This document shows, one piece after another, positions 26,511 to 38,039 of a DNA stretch of 64,000 nucleotides; the stretch's first letter is position 1, and the number at the start of each line of letters is the position of its first letter. Both the position numbers and the translations under genes were made by a program. The notes below the pieces were generated by a model, which worked only from the letters and a program-made list of their open reading frames with translations, made no database searches and was not told where the DNA came from. Source of the stretch: Glandiceps talaboti (Eukaryota > Hemichordata > Enteropneusta > Spengelidae); NCBI RefSeq assembly GCF_964340395.1, contig NC_135565.1:8285242-8349241 (forward strand), given 5' to 3'.

Positions 26511-29500
26511 AATTTTCTTTGTTGACATATTTATTTGTTGTCAGCAAAACCAGTTAACTTACTAAGTCCCCTGTCCACCCCACCCCCGTCGTCACACGAT
26601 AGGCTAACACTAGTCCTAGAGAGATTTTGAAGTACATGTATGTCCCTATATAAAGAAGGATTATGGGTAATGTATGCATATGCGGGAAATTCAAACTGCT
26701 GTAAGGATCACTGACTTTGCCCTCATATGTTCATCCCATTTTGCACTGAAAAAGTTTCACATTGCTCTCATATTTCATATATACTGTTTGTAAATATATA
26801 GTGATGCAACATGAGGAGTTTGGTAGCCAATATAGCAAGTTTACCATCAAACTGACGCAAAATTTGTTTCAAATTTGTCTAGTAAAAACCGTTGGCCCAC
26901 TTGTTACAGCGTAAAGTTACGGGGAATGACAGAAAATCTTTAGTCAGTGGTTACGATGCCTATAGGACTCTAATAATAGTAATATGCTTTGCCACAATGC
27001 TCTAAATTCTGGCCCTCACTTCCGGTTCTAAAACAGCGCCCCTAGTGGCCAAACAATCATATCTTTTATCTTTTCGGGGCTTCTTCGATAACCGACATAC
27101 GGCGTATTCGGCTTACAAGTTACACAAAGCATGATAAGACACTGTGAATAGTGCAAATAAACAACGTGCGAAATGCCAAATATCAACGCAAACAATACAA
27201 GCGAACAAAAGAGTCTGTGTGCACTGTGTTACTGTTAGCCCGACTAAAATCAAGCTCACATGTGCGAACGGTATGTGAAAATGATACATTGTTACTGAAA
27301 TAGAATGACATAAAATGAAACCAAAATGTTTCTCTGATCGACATACGTTCTGGGTTGCTACACTCATTAGTAAAATCACAATTTCATTCTACAACTTTTT
27401 GTGTGCGCGCCAAGTATTTTCTGTCCGATCGCGAGTTGGCAGTGATGTAGATAATAGCCGGTTACCTACCGGTCACAAGGCCCAGCTATAAACTTGTAAG
27501 TATAACAGTTGTGGGACCGGCTTAGGAAAGTACTCAAACCTGACGATCATTGAAAAAAAGTCTTAGGTCGGAAAATTAAATATGAGTTGCCAAGAAGTTA
27601 TAATAGCGACTAAAATACCCAAAGTGTAATAAAAAGAAATAAATTCATAATTATTTGGAAAACATTTGACGATTACGGGATAAAACTAGACTGGCCACGC
27701 TATCGCGCTAGCGAAAGCCTAGTTTCATAGGAACGTTGAAGGAAGTGCGAAGCGAAGTACTAAGTACTATGAGGTCAATGTGACGTCTCGTGATGCATGA
27801 TGCAACAGCATGTCGTTTACGTAGAGTAGAACTAAATGTTTTCTAAACTTCAGTGGAAAGAAATTTTGTCGATCAGACACTGACTATTTTCAAATTCTTA
27901 AAACATCTGAGAAAACTGAAGAGAGGAAGCAAAATGTGACACTGGCAGACAAGATAGACGTATAGTACATGTACAGGAGGTGAGGCACACCGTGTGGTGC
28001 AAACTGGACAATGATCGTGCGTGTCACGTATAAGGCATCAGATGTAATACATGTAGCTAACCAAATATTCTTGGAATGCAGTCTTTCTTGTAACAAGTAT
28101 TGGAAATTGTCAGAAACCTGAGGATTTTATGACTGAATTTGTTTCGATTCGATCAAGAATTCCCATACTTTCAGTTAAATTTTCTGATGACCGGGAAGCA
28201 AGACATTTTTGAAACATTTAGTGCGACATTTGATTCTGAGTAAGCATGGTTGTATTAGTCTCACTAATGGAGTAAGCGATGTTGATGACGGGTACAGTGA
28301 TATAATTCATAAACAAATTTAAAGTTAGCAACACTTTTATTTCTGTAATGATCCTCAAATTTCAAGGACAACTGTCTATGTTGTACACATAGATCATACA
28401 TCACTGCCTAGTCTAGTTCCTATACCTGTCTACTGTTCTCTACGATCTCTAGCTCTGTGCATGTTGTGGAGATGAACGTAACGCGAACTAACTAGACTAC
28501 AAGTACAACCATGGCGGCATCAGAAAATATTTGTTTCATTCGAATTTGGAGAGTTGAGAAATCGTATTAAATTCTTTCCAGATTTCTCAAAAATCGTTTC
28601 CATATGTTTTGGCACTATCCGGCAATAATCCTCGTCATGTAAATGACATCGACTGACATCGTAGTCAAACATACGGAGACAGAGCGGAGACCAAACTAGA
28701 GTCGGTACTCACCCCACCACGACGTATGCAGGGGGGGGGGGGGGCAAAACTTTGTCTTGGTGCAATCTTGCATTTAAAATTTAGAAAAGTGCTAATTTAC
28801 ATGAATTTGCATGCAATTTACAAATATATATTTTAGCATACGTCATTAAATATCATATCATATATGTAAGGTCAGAAAAAATAAAAAATGCTGGTCAACG
28901 GGTAAGTTAACCTAACCAATCACATTGGGTAAGTAGGTCGATTTCGTTTTTTTCACAATGCTCTTAGCCACCCCTTCTGTCACCTACACTACAGTGGAGA
29001 TATAAAATAATATGGTACAATGATGCATTGGAAGGAGACAACTTCAAAGGTGAAAAAAATGAAAAAATGACAGTGTAGGAGGCCATTTAGAAGCATAAAA
29101 TATCAAACCATAGACATAATAAAAAACCAGAATTGAAACAATTATGCTATGCATTACATATTATCTGGAAGTGTATTTTGTTGTGGCAAAGCTGAAAGAT
29201 ATTATGCGGATGTGCACACAGTGACTTCTCCTGAAGTTTAATTTGGCTCCCAAATAAAGAGCAAAACATTTCAAGACTTTTGATGGCCCAATGGTCGTAA
29301 ACTTTTGTTCAATTCTTTTTAGTGCACATTGGATATTTAATCTCAATTCATGCCTGTATGCAACATCAGAGCCAAGTAAATCACTGTATAAGATATTATA
29401 TTATTTGGAATAGACTCAAATGTATATTGTTACATGTACTATTCAGAAAATATAAAGAAATATCCTTAATTTTGAAAAAAAAATTCGAAGCCCACATGAG

Positions 29501-30366
29501 GATATATTGCCCATCACCAGAAAAAAAATTATGGGTAGGTTGATAAGCTTTTTCATTTTTTCGGGCCTAATGTTGTATCTTTCAAAGTAGTTGCCGAAAA
29601 GATGTCACATTCAAAGTAAAAAAAGTTTTCTCGATTATGTTGACCAAACACGAGACCTACATGTAATCTGTAAAACAAAATTGTCATCTATCTAACGATT
29701 TTGGTGTTTTCAAATTTACGTAACGATCGACCAGATGCGGACGCTAGTGTACGTGTGCAACTGTAATAGTATCTTGTACAAATGACATGTAAGTAAGTTA
29801 GTTCGTACCCAAGAATATCAGTTTACAATTTCAATTGTACAAATTTGGATGGTGTTGGAACAGGTCCCTCAAAATATGATTTTCTCGGGCTCTAATTAAT
29901 ATATATATCTTTATAGCAATACGTGTTTCACCAAGACTGGGTGTCTGGCCGTACATACGCACCGGAAAAAAACGTAGCAGAAACACTGTAACTTGGAAAA
30001 AATGCTGTCCTGTCAGAGCTTTGATTATATACATAAGCTTTGGTGAGTTAAATAAGTTACATAATGAGTGCATGCCTGTGTGTGTGTGCACGCTCATGCA
30101 CGTGTGCATGCATGCTTGCGTGCGTGTGTGAGTGTGCATATATGTATAGATGGATGGATGGACAGATGGCTGGATGTAATTATAGGGAGATAACATTAAG
30201 TTCACTACAAACTTACTTACTTTCACTGTTAAGGTGATTAGTGATGTCGTACCAAAATGATTTGTTACATTGGTGTCATTTACGATTGGACTACTCTGGA
30301 CAAAGGATGGGATATGCTAGCAATATCAAAGAAACCCAAACTAATCCAGCTGTCATCCACTTCAGG
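26511..30366. other. Intergenic DNA with no recognised gene
   Basis: No exon resembling a known family is visible on either strand. A 14-base poly-G tract lies at about 28731-28744. A copy of the dispersed 'CCACTAGGAGTGCTG' module lies at about 27038-27080 (inverted). Near 28510 a good Kozak ATG (accatggcggca) opens only a 19-codon frame. A purine/pyrimidine-alternating stretch rich in TGCG and TGCA lies at 30067-30150. Confidence 0.4.
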
Positions 30367-30369
30367 CGT

Positions 30370-30735
30370 GTTAAAGTGGCCATATGGATGAGAATTTGGT
30401 ATTTATTTTGGATATTTGTTTGATAAAACAGCTTCACTATATATGTTTTTTCTACTTGAAAAAATAATGTGAAATAACATATACCAAGTCCATGTTCACA
30501 TCTCAATAATCGGCAAAACATTAAACAATGTGTAAAATGTTTGTTATTGTACGTACAATAACAAACTTTTTACACTTTTTGCATCATTTTGCAATGCATT
30601 GAGTTATGAAAATGAACTTGGTATATGTTCTTTCGCATTATTTTTTCAAGTAGACAAACGTAATGAAGCTGTTTTATCAAATAAAAATCCAAAATAAATA
30701 CCAAATCCTCATCCATATGCCCACTTTAACATATC
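30370..30735. mobile_element. Foldback element, about 365 bp, near-complete palindrome
   Basis: The left half, starting gttaaagtggccatatgga at 30370, is the imperfect reverse complement of the right half ending tccatatgcccactttaac at 30730. The centre is the perfect 28-bp palindrome at 30539-30566 (GTTTGTTATTGTAC and its inverse). A solitary copy of the right arm lies at 56875-56937 in the dehydrogenase gene, so this is a dispersed family. It sits at the 3' end of a LINE reverse-transcriptase fragment and probably interrupted it. Confidence 0.85.
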
Positions 30736-31005
30736 AACACTGTGTGTTCTATAGTGACATTTCAAAATAGTACGCATGCCACGGTTTTGCAGCCGCTGCA
30801 GCCGCAAAATATTGGTATCACTAGCATGGGACCACACAGTATTACAATAATCGAAATATGGAAGAACTAGTGTATTGTAAATGGTTACTACTCGAATATT
30901 TAGAGGTACCATTGGCGCTATTCTCTTGAGAACACCAAGATCTCTATTAATTTTATTGACAATATTATTAATATGTGCCTCAAAGTTCAAATGTTTGTCT
31001 ATGTG
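30731..31005 (-). pseudogene. LINE-type (non-LTR) reverse transcriptase C-terminal fragment
   Basis: On the minus strand the frame reads IDKHLNFEAHINNIVNKINR, then LGVLKRIAPMVPLNIRVV, YNTLVLPYFDYCNTVWSH and LQRLQNRGMRTILK. This is the typical region after the catalytic domain of Jockey/CR1/L2-like non-LTR reverse transcriptases (the 'Y..LV.P...YC..VW ... LQ.R..R.I' pattern). Only about 90 residues remain. The 5' side abuts the terminal repeat of another element at 31006, and the 3' side runs into the foldback element, so it is a dead fragment. The clade is not determined. Confidence 0.85.
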
Positions 31006-31324
31006 AAAAGAGGAGCAGGAAAAGCAAATAAGTCAATAAGCTACAAGTTCTGACAAAATTAATTACAAGTGTAGCACCCATAGATTTGACAAGATTAAGG
31101 TGGACACAAACAAAAAACATTTTTGTTGTAGTTTATTACGTATACATGTATGTACATTATACATGTCAACTCAGTGGACTATATCCATGGTCCTCATCAG
31201 GAATATTTTGTTCTTCTTTTTTTCATTTTCTTTTAGTTTTTGTGTAATTATTAGCTGGAAGTAATATTGAATTTTGTCAGAACTTGTAGCTTATTGACTT
31301 ATTTGCTTTTCCTGCTCCTCTTTT
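31006..31324. mobile_element. Non-autonomous element with 55-bp terminal inverted repeats
   Basis: The arm 31006-31060 (starting aaaagaggagcaggaaaagc) is repeated inverted with essentially no mismatch at 31270-31324. The 210-bp interior has no long frame. Within it, the minus strand from 31202 to 31176 reads CTGATGAGGACC...GTCC, like the CUGAUGA plus stem II of a hammerhead ribozyme, although the expected GAAA after stem II is absent. The element adjoins, and probably interrupted, the LINE fragment. Confidence 0.85.
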
Positions 31325-31389
31325 TTCTGTTATGTACCCTTTGTACAATTTCTGGTGAAATAAATAGAAAAAAGTGTTTACCATGCACA

Positions 31390-31880
31390 CTTGAAGTTGT
31401 ATTTGATTGATACATACATTGTGTTGTGTGTGTAGTCATATTAATGTCCATTCATAGATTGACTAGATCAAGTAAAGGGAGTGGTCAGTTTTTACAGCCT
31501 GGGGTGCACTAGCCATGTTGTACTAATGACGACAGTGTCAACACCGAGTCTTTACCACATACACATGGAGTCCACACTGAATCAAAAGTTGTATTTGATT
31601 GATACATACATTGTGTTGTGTGTGTAGTCATATCAATGTCCATTCATAGATTGACTAGATCAAGTTAAGGGAGTGATCAGTTTTTACAGCCTGGGGTAAC
31701 ATCACTAGCCATGTTGTACTGAAGAGAGTGTCAACACTGAGTCTCTACCACATACACATGGAGTCCACGCTGAATCAAAAGTTGTATGTGATTTATCCAT
31801 ACACTGTATTGTGTGTGTAATCATATCAATGTCCATTCATAGATTGACTAGATCAACTTAAGTTATGGACATTGATATGT
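31390..31880. repeat. Tandem duplication, 2.4 copies of a 192-bp unit
   Basis: Units start with agttgtatttgattgatac at 31395, 31587 and 31780 (period 192-193). They share tcatagattgactagatca, acagcctggggt and catacacatggagtccac. The third copy stops at about 31861 and is followed at once by an inverted 15-mer (atggacattgatatg) of the unit's catatcaatgtccat. Confidence 0.92.
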
Positions 31881-32244
31881 CATGTCACAATATATACAAT
31901 TATTATAATAGTTTTAGTTTGTGTCTTTCTAAACTTGTCAAAAGTGATCTCACCAAAGTAATCTATTGCATTTACTTACACCCATGGGCTTCACACACAA
32001 ACAGACATCGTTGACAAGCTGCAACCATATTGTTTTAATATCAGACTTTTATAAAATACTCTACATGCAAGTACAAGACAATAATCCATACAAAAGTGGT
32101 TACATTACCATTTCTATATCAACAGTGGTTACTAAGGCATTGCTAACCCAAACTTGGCCCCGCACTAAAAACCAGAGATAAAAAATATTTTTAAAACTCT
32201 GGAAAAGCGTAGACATATATCGTAATTGCATCAATAGAGTACAT

Positions 32245-34432
32245 TCATCCCCTAAATAAAATATAATACTCTCCCCTTAATAAAAAATACATCCACCCCC
32301 TAAATAAAATATTTCTCCCCCCTAAATAAAAAGTACACCCATCCCCTAAATAAAAAGTACATCCATCCCCTAAATAAAACATACATCCATCCCCCAAAAT
32401 AAAATATTTCTCTCCCCTTAATATAAAGTACATCCATCCCCTAAATAAAAAGTACATCCATCCCCTAAATAAAATATTTCTCTCCCCTAAAATAAAAAGT
32501 ACATCCATCCCCTAAATAAAAAGTACATCCATCCCCTAAATAAAACATACATCCATCCCCTAAATAAAATATTTCTCCCCCCTAAATAAAAAGTACACCC
32601 ATCCCCTAAATAAAAAGTACATCCATCCCCTAAATAAAAAGTACATCCATCCCCTAAATAAAATATTTCTCTCCCCTAAAATAAAAAGTACATCCATCCC
32701 CTAAATAAAAAGTACATCCATCCCCTAAATAAAATATTTCTCTCCCCTAAAATAAAAAGTACATCCATCCCCTTAATATAAAGTACATCCATCCCCTAAA
32801 TAAAATATTTCTCTCCCCTTAATATAAAGTACATCCATCCCCTAAATAAAAAGTACATCCATCCCCTAAATAAAATATTTCTCTCCCCTTAATAAAAAGT
32901 ACATCCACCCCCTTAATATAAAGTACATCCATTCCCTAAATAAAATATTTCTCTCCCCTAAAATAAAAAGTACATCCATCCCCTAAATAAAATATTTCTC
33001 TCCCCTAAAATAAAAAGTACATCCATCCCCTAAATAAAATATTTCTCTCCCCTAAAATAAAAAGTACATCCATCCCCTAAATAAAAAGTACATCCAGCCC
33101 CTAAATAAAATATTTCTCTCCCCTTAATATAAAGTACATCCATCCCCTAAATAAAAAGTACATCCATCCCCTAAATAAAATATTTCTCTCCCCTAAATAA
33201 AAAGTACATCCATCCCCTAAACAAAATATTTCTCTCCCCTTAATATAAAGTACATCCATCCCCTTAATATAAAGTACATCCATTCCCTAAATAAAATATT
33301 TCTCTCCCCTAAAATAAAAAGTACATCCATCCCCTAAATAAAATATTTCTCTCCCCTAAAATAAAAAGTACATCCATCCCCTAAATAAAATATTTCTCTC
33401 CCCTAAAATAAAAAGTACATCCATCCCCTAAATAAAATATTTCTCTCCCCTAAAATAAAAAGTACATCCATCCCCTTAATATAAAGTACATCCATCCCCT
33501 AAATAAAATATTTCTCTCCCCTAAATAAAAAGTACACCCATCCCCTAAATAAAAAGTACATCCATCCCCTAAATAAAATATTTCTCTCCCCTTAATAAAA
33601 AGTACATCCATCCCCTAAATAAAATATTTCTCTCCCCTAAAATAAAAAGTACATCCATCCCCTAAATAAAATATTTCTCTCCCCTAAAATAAAAAGTACA
33701 TCCATCCCCTGAATAAAATATTTCTCTCCCCTAAATATAAAGTGAATCAATCCCCTAAATGTAAAGGACATCCATCCCCTAAATAAAATATTTCTCTCCC
33801 CTAAATGTAAAGTACATCCATCCCCTAAATAAAAAGTACATCCATCCCCTAAATACAATATTTCTATCCCCTAAATAAAAAGTGAATCAATCCCCTAAAT
33901 GTAAAGGACATCCATCCCCTAAATAAAATATTTCTCTCCCCTTAAAATAAAGTACATTCATCCCCTACATAAAATATTTCTCTCCCCTTAATATAAAGTA
34001 CATCCATCCCCTACATAAAATATTTCTCTCCCCTTAATATAAAGTACATCCATCCCCTAAATAAAAAGTACATATATCCAACCCCTAAATAAAATATTTC
34101 TCTCTCCTTAAAATAAAGTACATCCATCCCCTACATAAAATATTTCTCTCCCCTTAATATAAAGTACACCCATCCCCTAAATAAAAAGTACATCCATCCC
34201 CGAAATAAAATATTTCTCTCCCCTAAATATAAAGTACATCCATCCCGTAAATAACATATTTCTCTCCCCTTAATATAAAGTACATCCATCCCCTAAATAA
34301 AATATTTTTCTCCCCTACATATAAAGTACATCCATCCCCTTAATAAAAAGTACTATTCCACCCTCTAAATAAAACTTCCCTAAATACAAAGTACATCCAT
34401 CCCCTAAAAGAAGAGTACATCAATCCCCTACA
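32245..34432. repeat. 2.2-kb minisatellite built from two related 21-22-bp units
   Basis: Unit A reads aagtacatccatcccctaaa plus taaa, and unit B reads atttctctcccctaaaat plus aaa. They alternate as AB, AAB or AABB blocks, giving a higher-order pattern with variants (cttaatata, cctacat, gaatcaatcccc) shared by neighbouring blocks. Polypyrimidine cores (tctctcccct) dominate one strand. Minus-strand frames across it are by-products of the repeat and show no protein-like composition. Confidence 0.96.
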
Positions 34433-35940
34433 TCTATATGAAAAGCATTTTCATACAGGGGAGAGAGATACTTTTCATTTGGGATGGACATACTTTTCAA
34501 ATACTTTGAATGAAGAATGGCAGTGGTAATACAAAGGGTATTGTAAAGTTTAAGCAACCAAATATGAACAACCAACCCATGTGAAAAAACCCACAATTAT
34601 ATGAAGGATAAACAAACATATAACCTGTGTGACTCCCCATAAAGCGTTGTTCAGTAAATCCCACAATTATCATTGTACTACAAATACCAGACAAGTTGCC
34701 TGGTTTCTTTGCGCAAACTTAACGACCACCGAAAGATAGTTAGAGTTACTTTTATTAGTTGGGATTAATGTTAGTGTTAGTGTTAGTGCTATTGTTATTG
34801 TTAGGGTAAGGTTATAGGTTATAGTTCAGGTTAAGGTTACATAAAGAAGGTTAAAGGAGTGATCAAAGCTTGCACAAATTAACCAACAAAGTCTATCATT
34901 TGAAGTACAATGAAGATTTGCATCATGTTACTTAAATTTCACAATTTTCTGATGTAAATAGTTCCCCACCAACTGTATACTAATCAGCTGGTTCTAAAGT
35001 TCTTTAATCAAACAATTCAATTTTCAGATGACTTTAATCCTCTTTCTCCCAGTGGCTGTAGGATATTTGTTTGTACACAACTAACTACTAGTTGGGAGAA
35101 AGAGGATTAAATACCAGATATCTGATCACTTCGCAGTGAACATAAATTTATAATTACACCAAAGTATTACCATTACCTAACTTAACAAACCAACTGGCCT
35201 TGTGATAAAAACAAACAAACTAATAATGTTCAAGGACAATAGCCCAAAATTAAATGCAGGAATGTAATGTTAATCAGTGTCCAAAATCTGCTTGTACAAG
35301 TTGATGGTAATTAAGTTCATAATATCCTGACAGTCAAGGGCAAACGTCAGTTTTTACACAGAAAGCTCATCTAAAAGGTATGTTTACAATATACTTAAAT
35401 TTGTCTGTACAAAATATTAACAGTATGGAGTAAATTGCTAGCTGGCCTTGAATATGAAGGTCAAAGTCATAGGTTACTGTCTTTGATAATATCTAGCATG
35501 GTACATGCCTATGGCTCCCCTCCAAGCTGGCATGCATGTTGACAGTGATATGTTTTCATGGTGATGAATCAGATGTCTATGAATAAGTACACCTATGTAC
35601 AATCTTTGGTACAGTTCTTTATGTGCAGCACATTCAAAGTGCTCATGAGAGTTGTTTGTTGATTCCTACAATCGAAAAATCATTGACATAATTCAATATT
35701 AATTCACAGTAAGGCTAATGCAAATATTATTCACAATTACAAACAATAAATACAAAGATGTAAATGAATGGACAGACCTTCCATCAATAAAACTTTAAAG
35801 ATTAACACACTTCTTTGCAAGCTCTTATCTGGTCCATAGCCAGTGTCTTAAACCAACAGCTGGCTACTCTATTCAGTACAGGCAGTGAGCTTTGGGTTAT
35901 TTTCAAGTGGAATATAGACAACAATTCAACTGATGGCAAG
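34433..35940. other. Non-coding interval with an inverted repeat
   Basis: Right after the minisatellite, 34459-34495 holds the unit in opposite orientation (ggggagagagatacttttca, then gggatggacatac), so the array ends in an inverted copy. At 34770-34850 there are degenerate gttagt/gttagg repeats. A perfect 19-bp inverted repeat, tttaatcctctttctccca against tgggagaaagaggattaaa, lies at 35033-35051 and 35093-35111. No gene is visible. Confidence 0.6.
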
Positions 35941-35950
35941 ATGTCAAACT

Positions 35951-37977
35951 TACTTCATCCTGTTTTCTTCAGATTTCTTCTTCAATTCCAGTAATACAAA
36001 TTCCTGACGTACAAGTACGATCTGAAATACCAGGAGAAACATTTTATGAACTGGACAGAACTGAAATACAACTCAAAAACACTTGTTCTCATCTTTTTTT
36101 TTTATGATCCCATGTCAGGAACCTCCATCTGTAATTCTGAGTAAATTACCTACCAGACTTTTATATCAACTACATAATCAACTGAAATGGTACTAAAAAT
36201 CATCAGATGTAGAATGATGAACGCAGGTATTCGTTTATTACACGTATGCTGATCCAACAATGGTGAATTCAGATAAATATAGAAAGTATTGCAGGACTCT
36301 TAACCGAGATTTTCCCACAACACAAACCTCAATAAAACATCTATCAAGAAAACAATTTCCTTGTGACTGACAAGTACATAAAATAAGATTATTACCAAAC
36401 TGCTCAATAAAATACTTTCTTTTCTCTTCTTCTCTGATAATAGCTTTTTTCGACAGCTTTTAAGTCATAGATTGTGGTAATACATTTTCTTGGCAGGATT
36501 GGCATGGTCTAAAAACAATGAAACATATTATTAACAAGTCTTGGTCAAAAACCTAACTTTCCCTCTATCAGGTCAATATTCTGACTTCAACAATAAATAT
36601 GACTGCCATCCAACTCATATTGTAAAAGTCATCAAACATATAAATACATGCATATGTGGACTACTGTATACAACATTTGCGTTAGATTTGGTTGAAAGTC
36701 GTCCATGGATCTCAGAGGTGTAACCCCCCCCCCTCCCCCCTCTTATAATTTGGGCAATTTGACTTTAGACATTGTGATAAAGATCAAGGGTCTGGGTTAT
36801 GAAAACAAACTTTGATGAGATTGTAAAATTGAAAACTTACCTACGTCAGCTTCTTGTTTGATAGCTTTCTGTCATATTCTTCATGGATGTGACCTGGAAA
36901 CAAATAAAACATTACTATAGCTGGATGACCATTGGATGTCAGAGGTGTACATGCACACTTTGAATAATTTTGGCTTTTTCACTTTGAACATCAGCTTCAC
37001 GATCAAGGGGTCGGGGTTATTAAAACTAACTTTGAAGAGACTGCAATATTTGACACTTACTTATGTCTTCTTCTTGTTTGATAACTTTCTTCTATAGCAT
37101 AATCCTCTTCAATTATGGTCATATTAGTTCTTCATGGGTAAGATCTGTAAACAAAGAAAACATTAATATGAACTGAATTGAACAGAATACCAAGCACATT
37201 TAAACTGAATGCCTTCCATAAGGGCAAAGTCTTTAGATTTTTGTTCCTACACACAATAATTGTTTGAATGCAACATTAACAGAACATATACAATTAGTTA
37301 TGTTTGAAGTATGTACCAAAGTTAATTGAATTAGGAGAGTGCATTTACTAAAGTAGAACTAGTGGTCACCAGTTGCAAACTGTTCAAACTAAAAAAAGCT
37401 AGCAAGACTTCATGGAAGGTACAGACCCCTCGAATACTTGACTTCTATGTGACTGAACACAACATGATTTAAACGAATTTACTGGCAAGAAATAGAAACT
37501 TATGCAGGAAATGGCTGCATTTCAATAACCGACCTCTTTGGTCAACTTTGTGTATGTCCCAGTTGACATGTCACCTTTGTGCCAGGTTTGAAAGAAATTG
37601 GATACAGCATGTCTGAGAAATGATGTATTACACACACACAGACAGATGCATGCAGGCATGGAGAAAAACGGTGGGTGGATCCCATTCTAATAGTCCCCCT
37701 TTTAGAGACTAATGATTCATTTTAGGAGTGATTAGAATATCAAGATTGCAAAATAAGAAACTTACTTGTCCTCTTCTTTTAATAACATTCTAAGCTAGCT
37801 TTCTTCATCATTCCTGGGTGTGATTGAAAAATAGGGTAAACACATTATCAAATAAACTGAAAAGAAATAATATATATATACATACCTCTCATATATACAC
37901 ACTTGCTCTCATAATTTTATATCAATCCCATGTCAGAAACAATAAATCTGTAAATCTAAGGAAACGTGGTCAATAGG

Positions 37978-38039
<62 letters not shown>

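Noticed and set aside
28510-28570. Strong Kozak ATG (accatggcggca)
   Set aside because: Opens only 19 codons, with no donor site before the stop.
32245-33858. Minus-strand frames of 60-87 codons (GDGCTFYLG-type repeats)
   Set aside because: By-products of the two-unit minisatellite.
34770-34850. gttagt/gttagg repeats resembling telomere sequence
   Set aside because: Irregular and short. Not a TTAGGG array, and probably simple-sequence drift.
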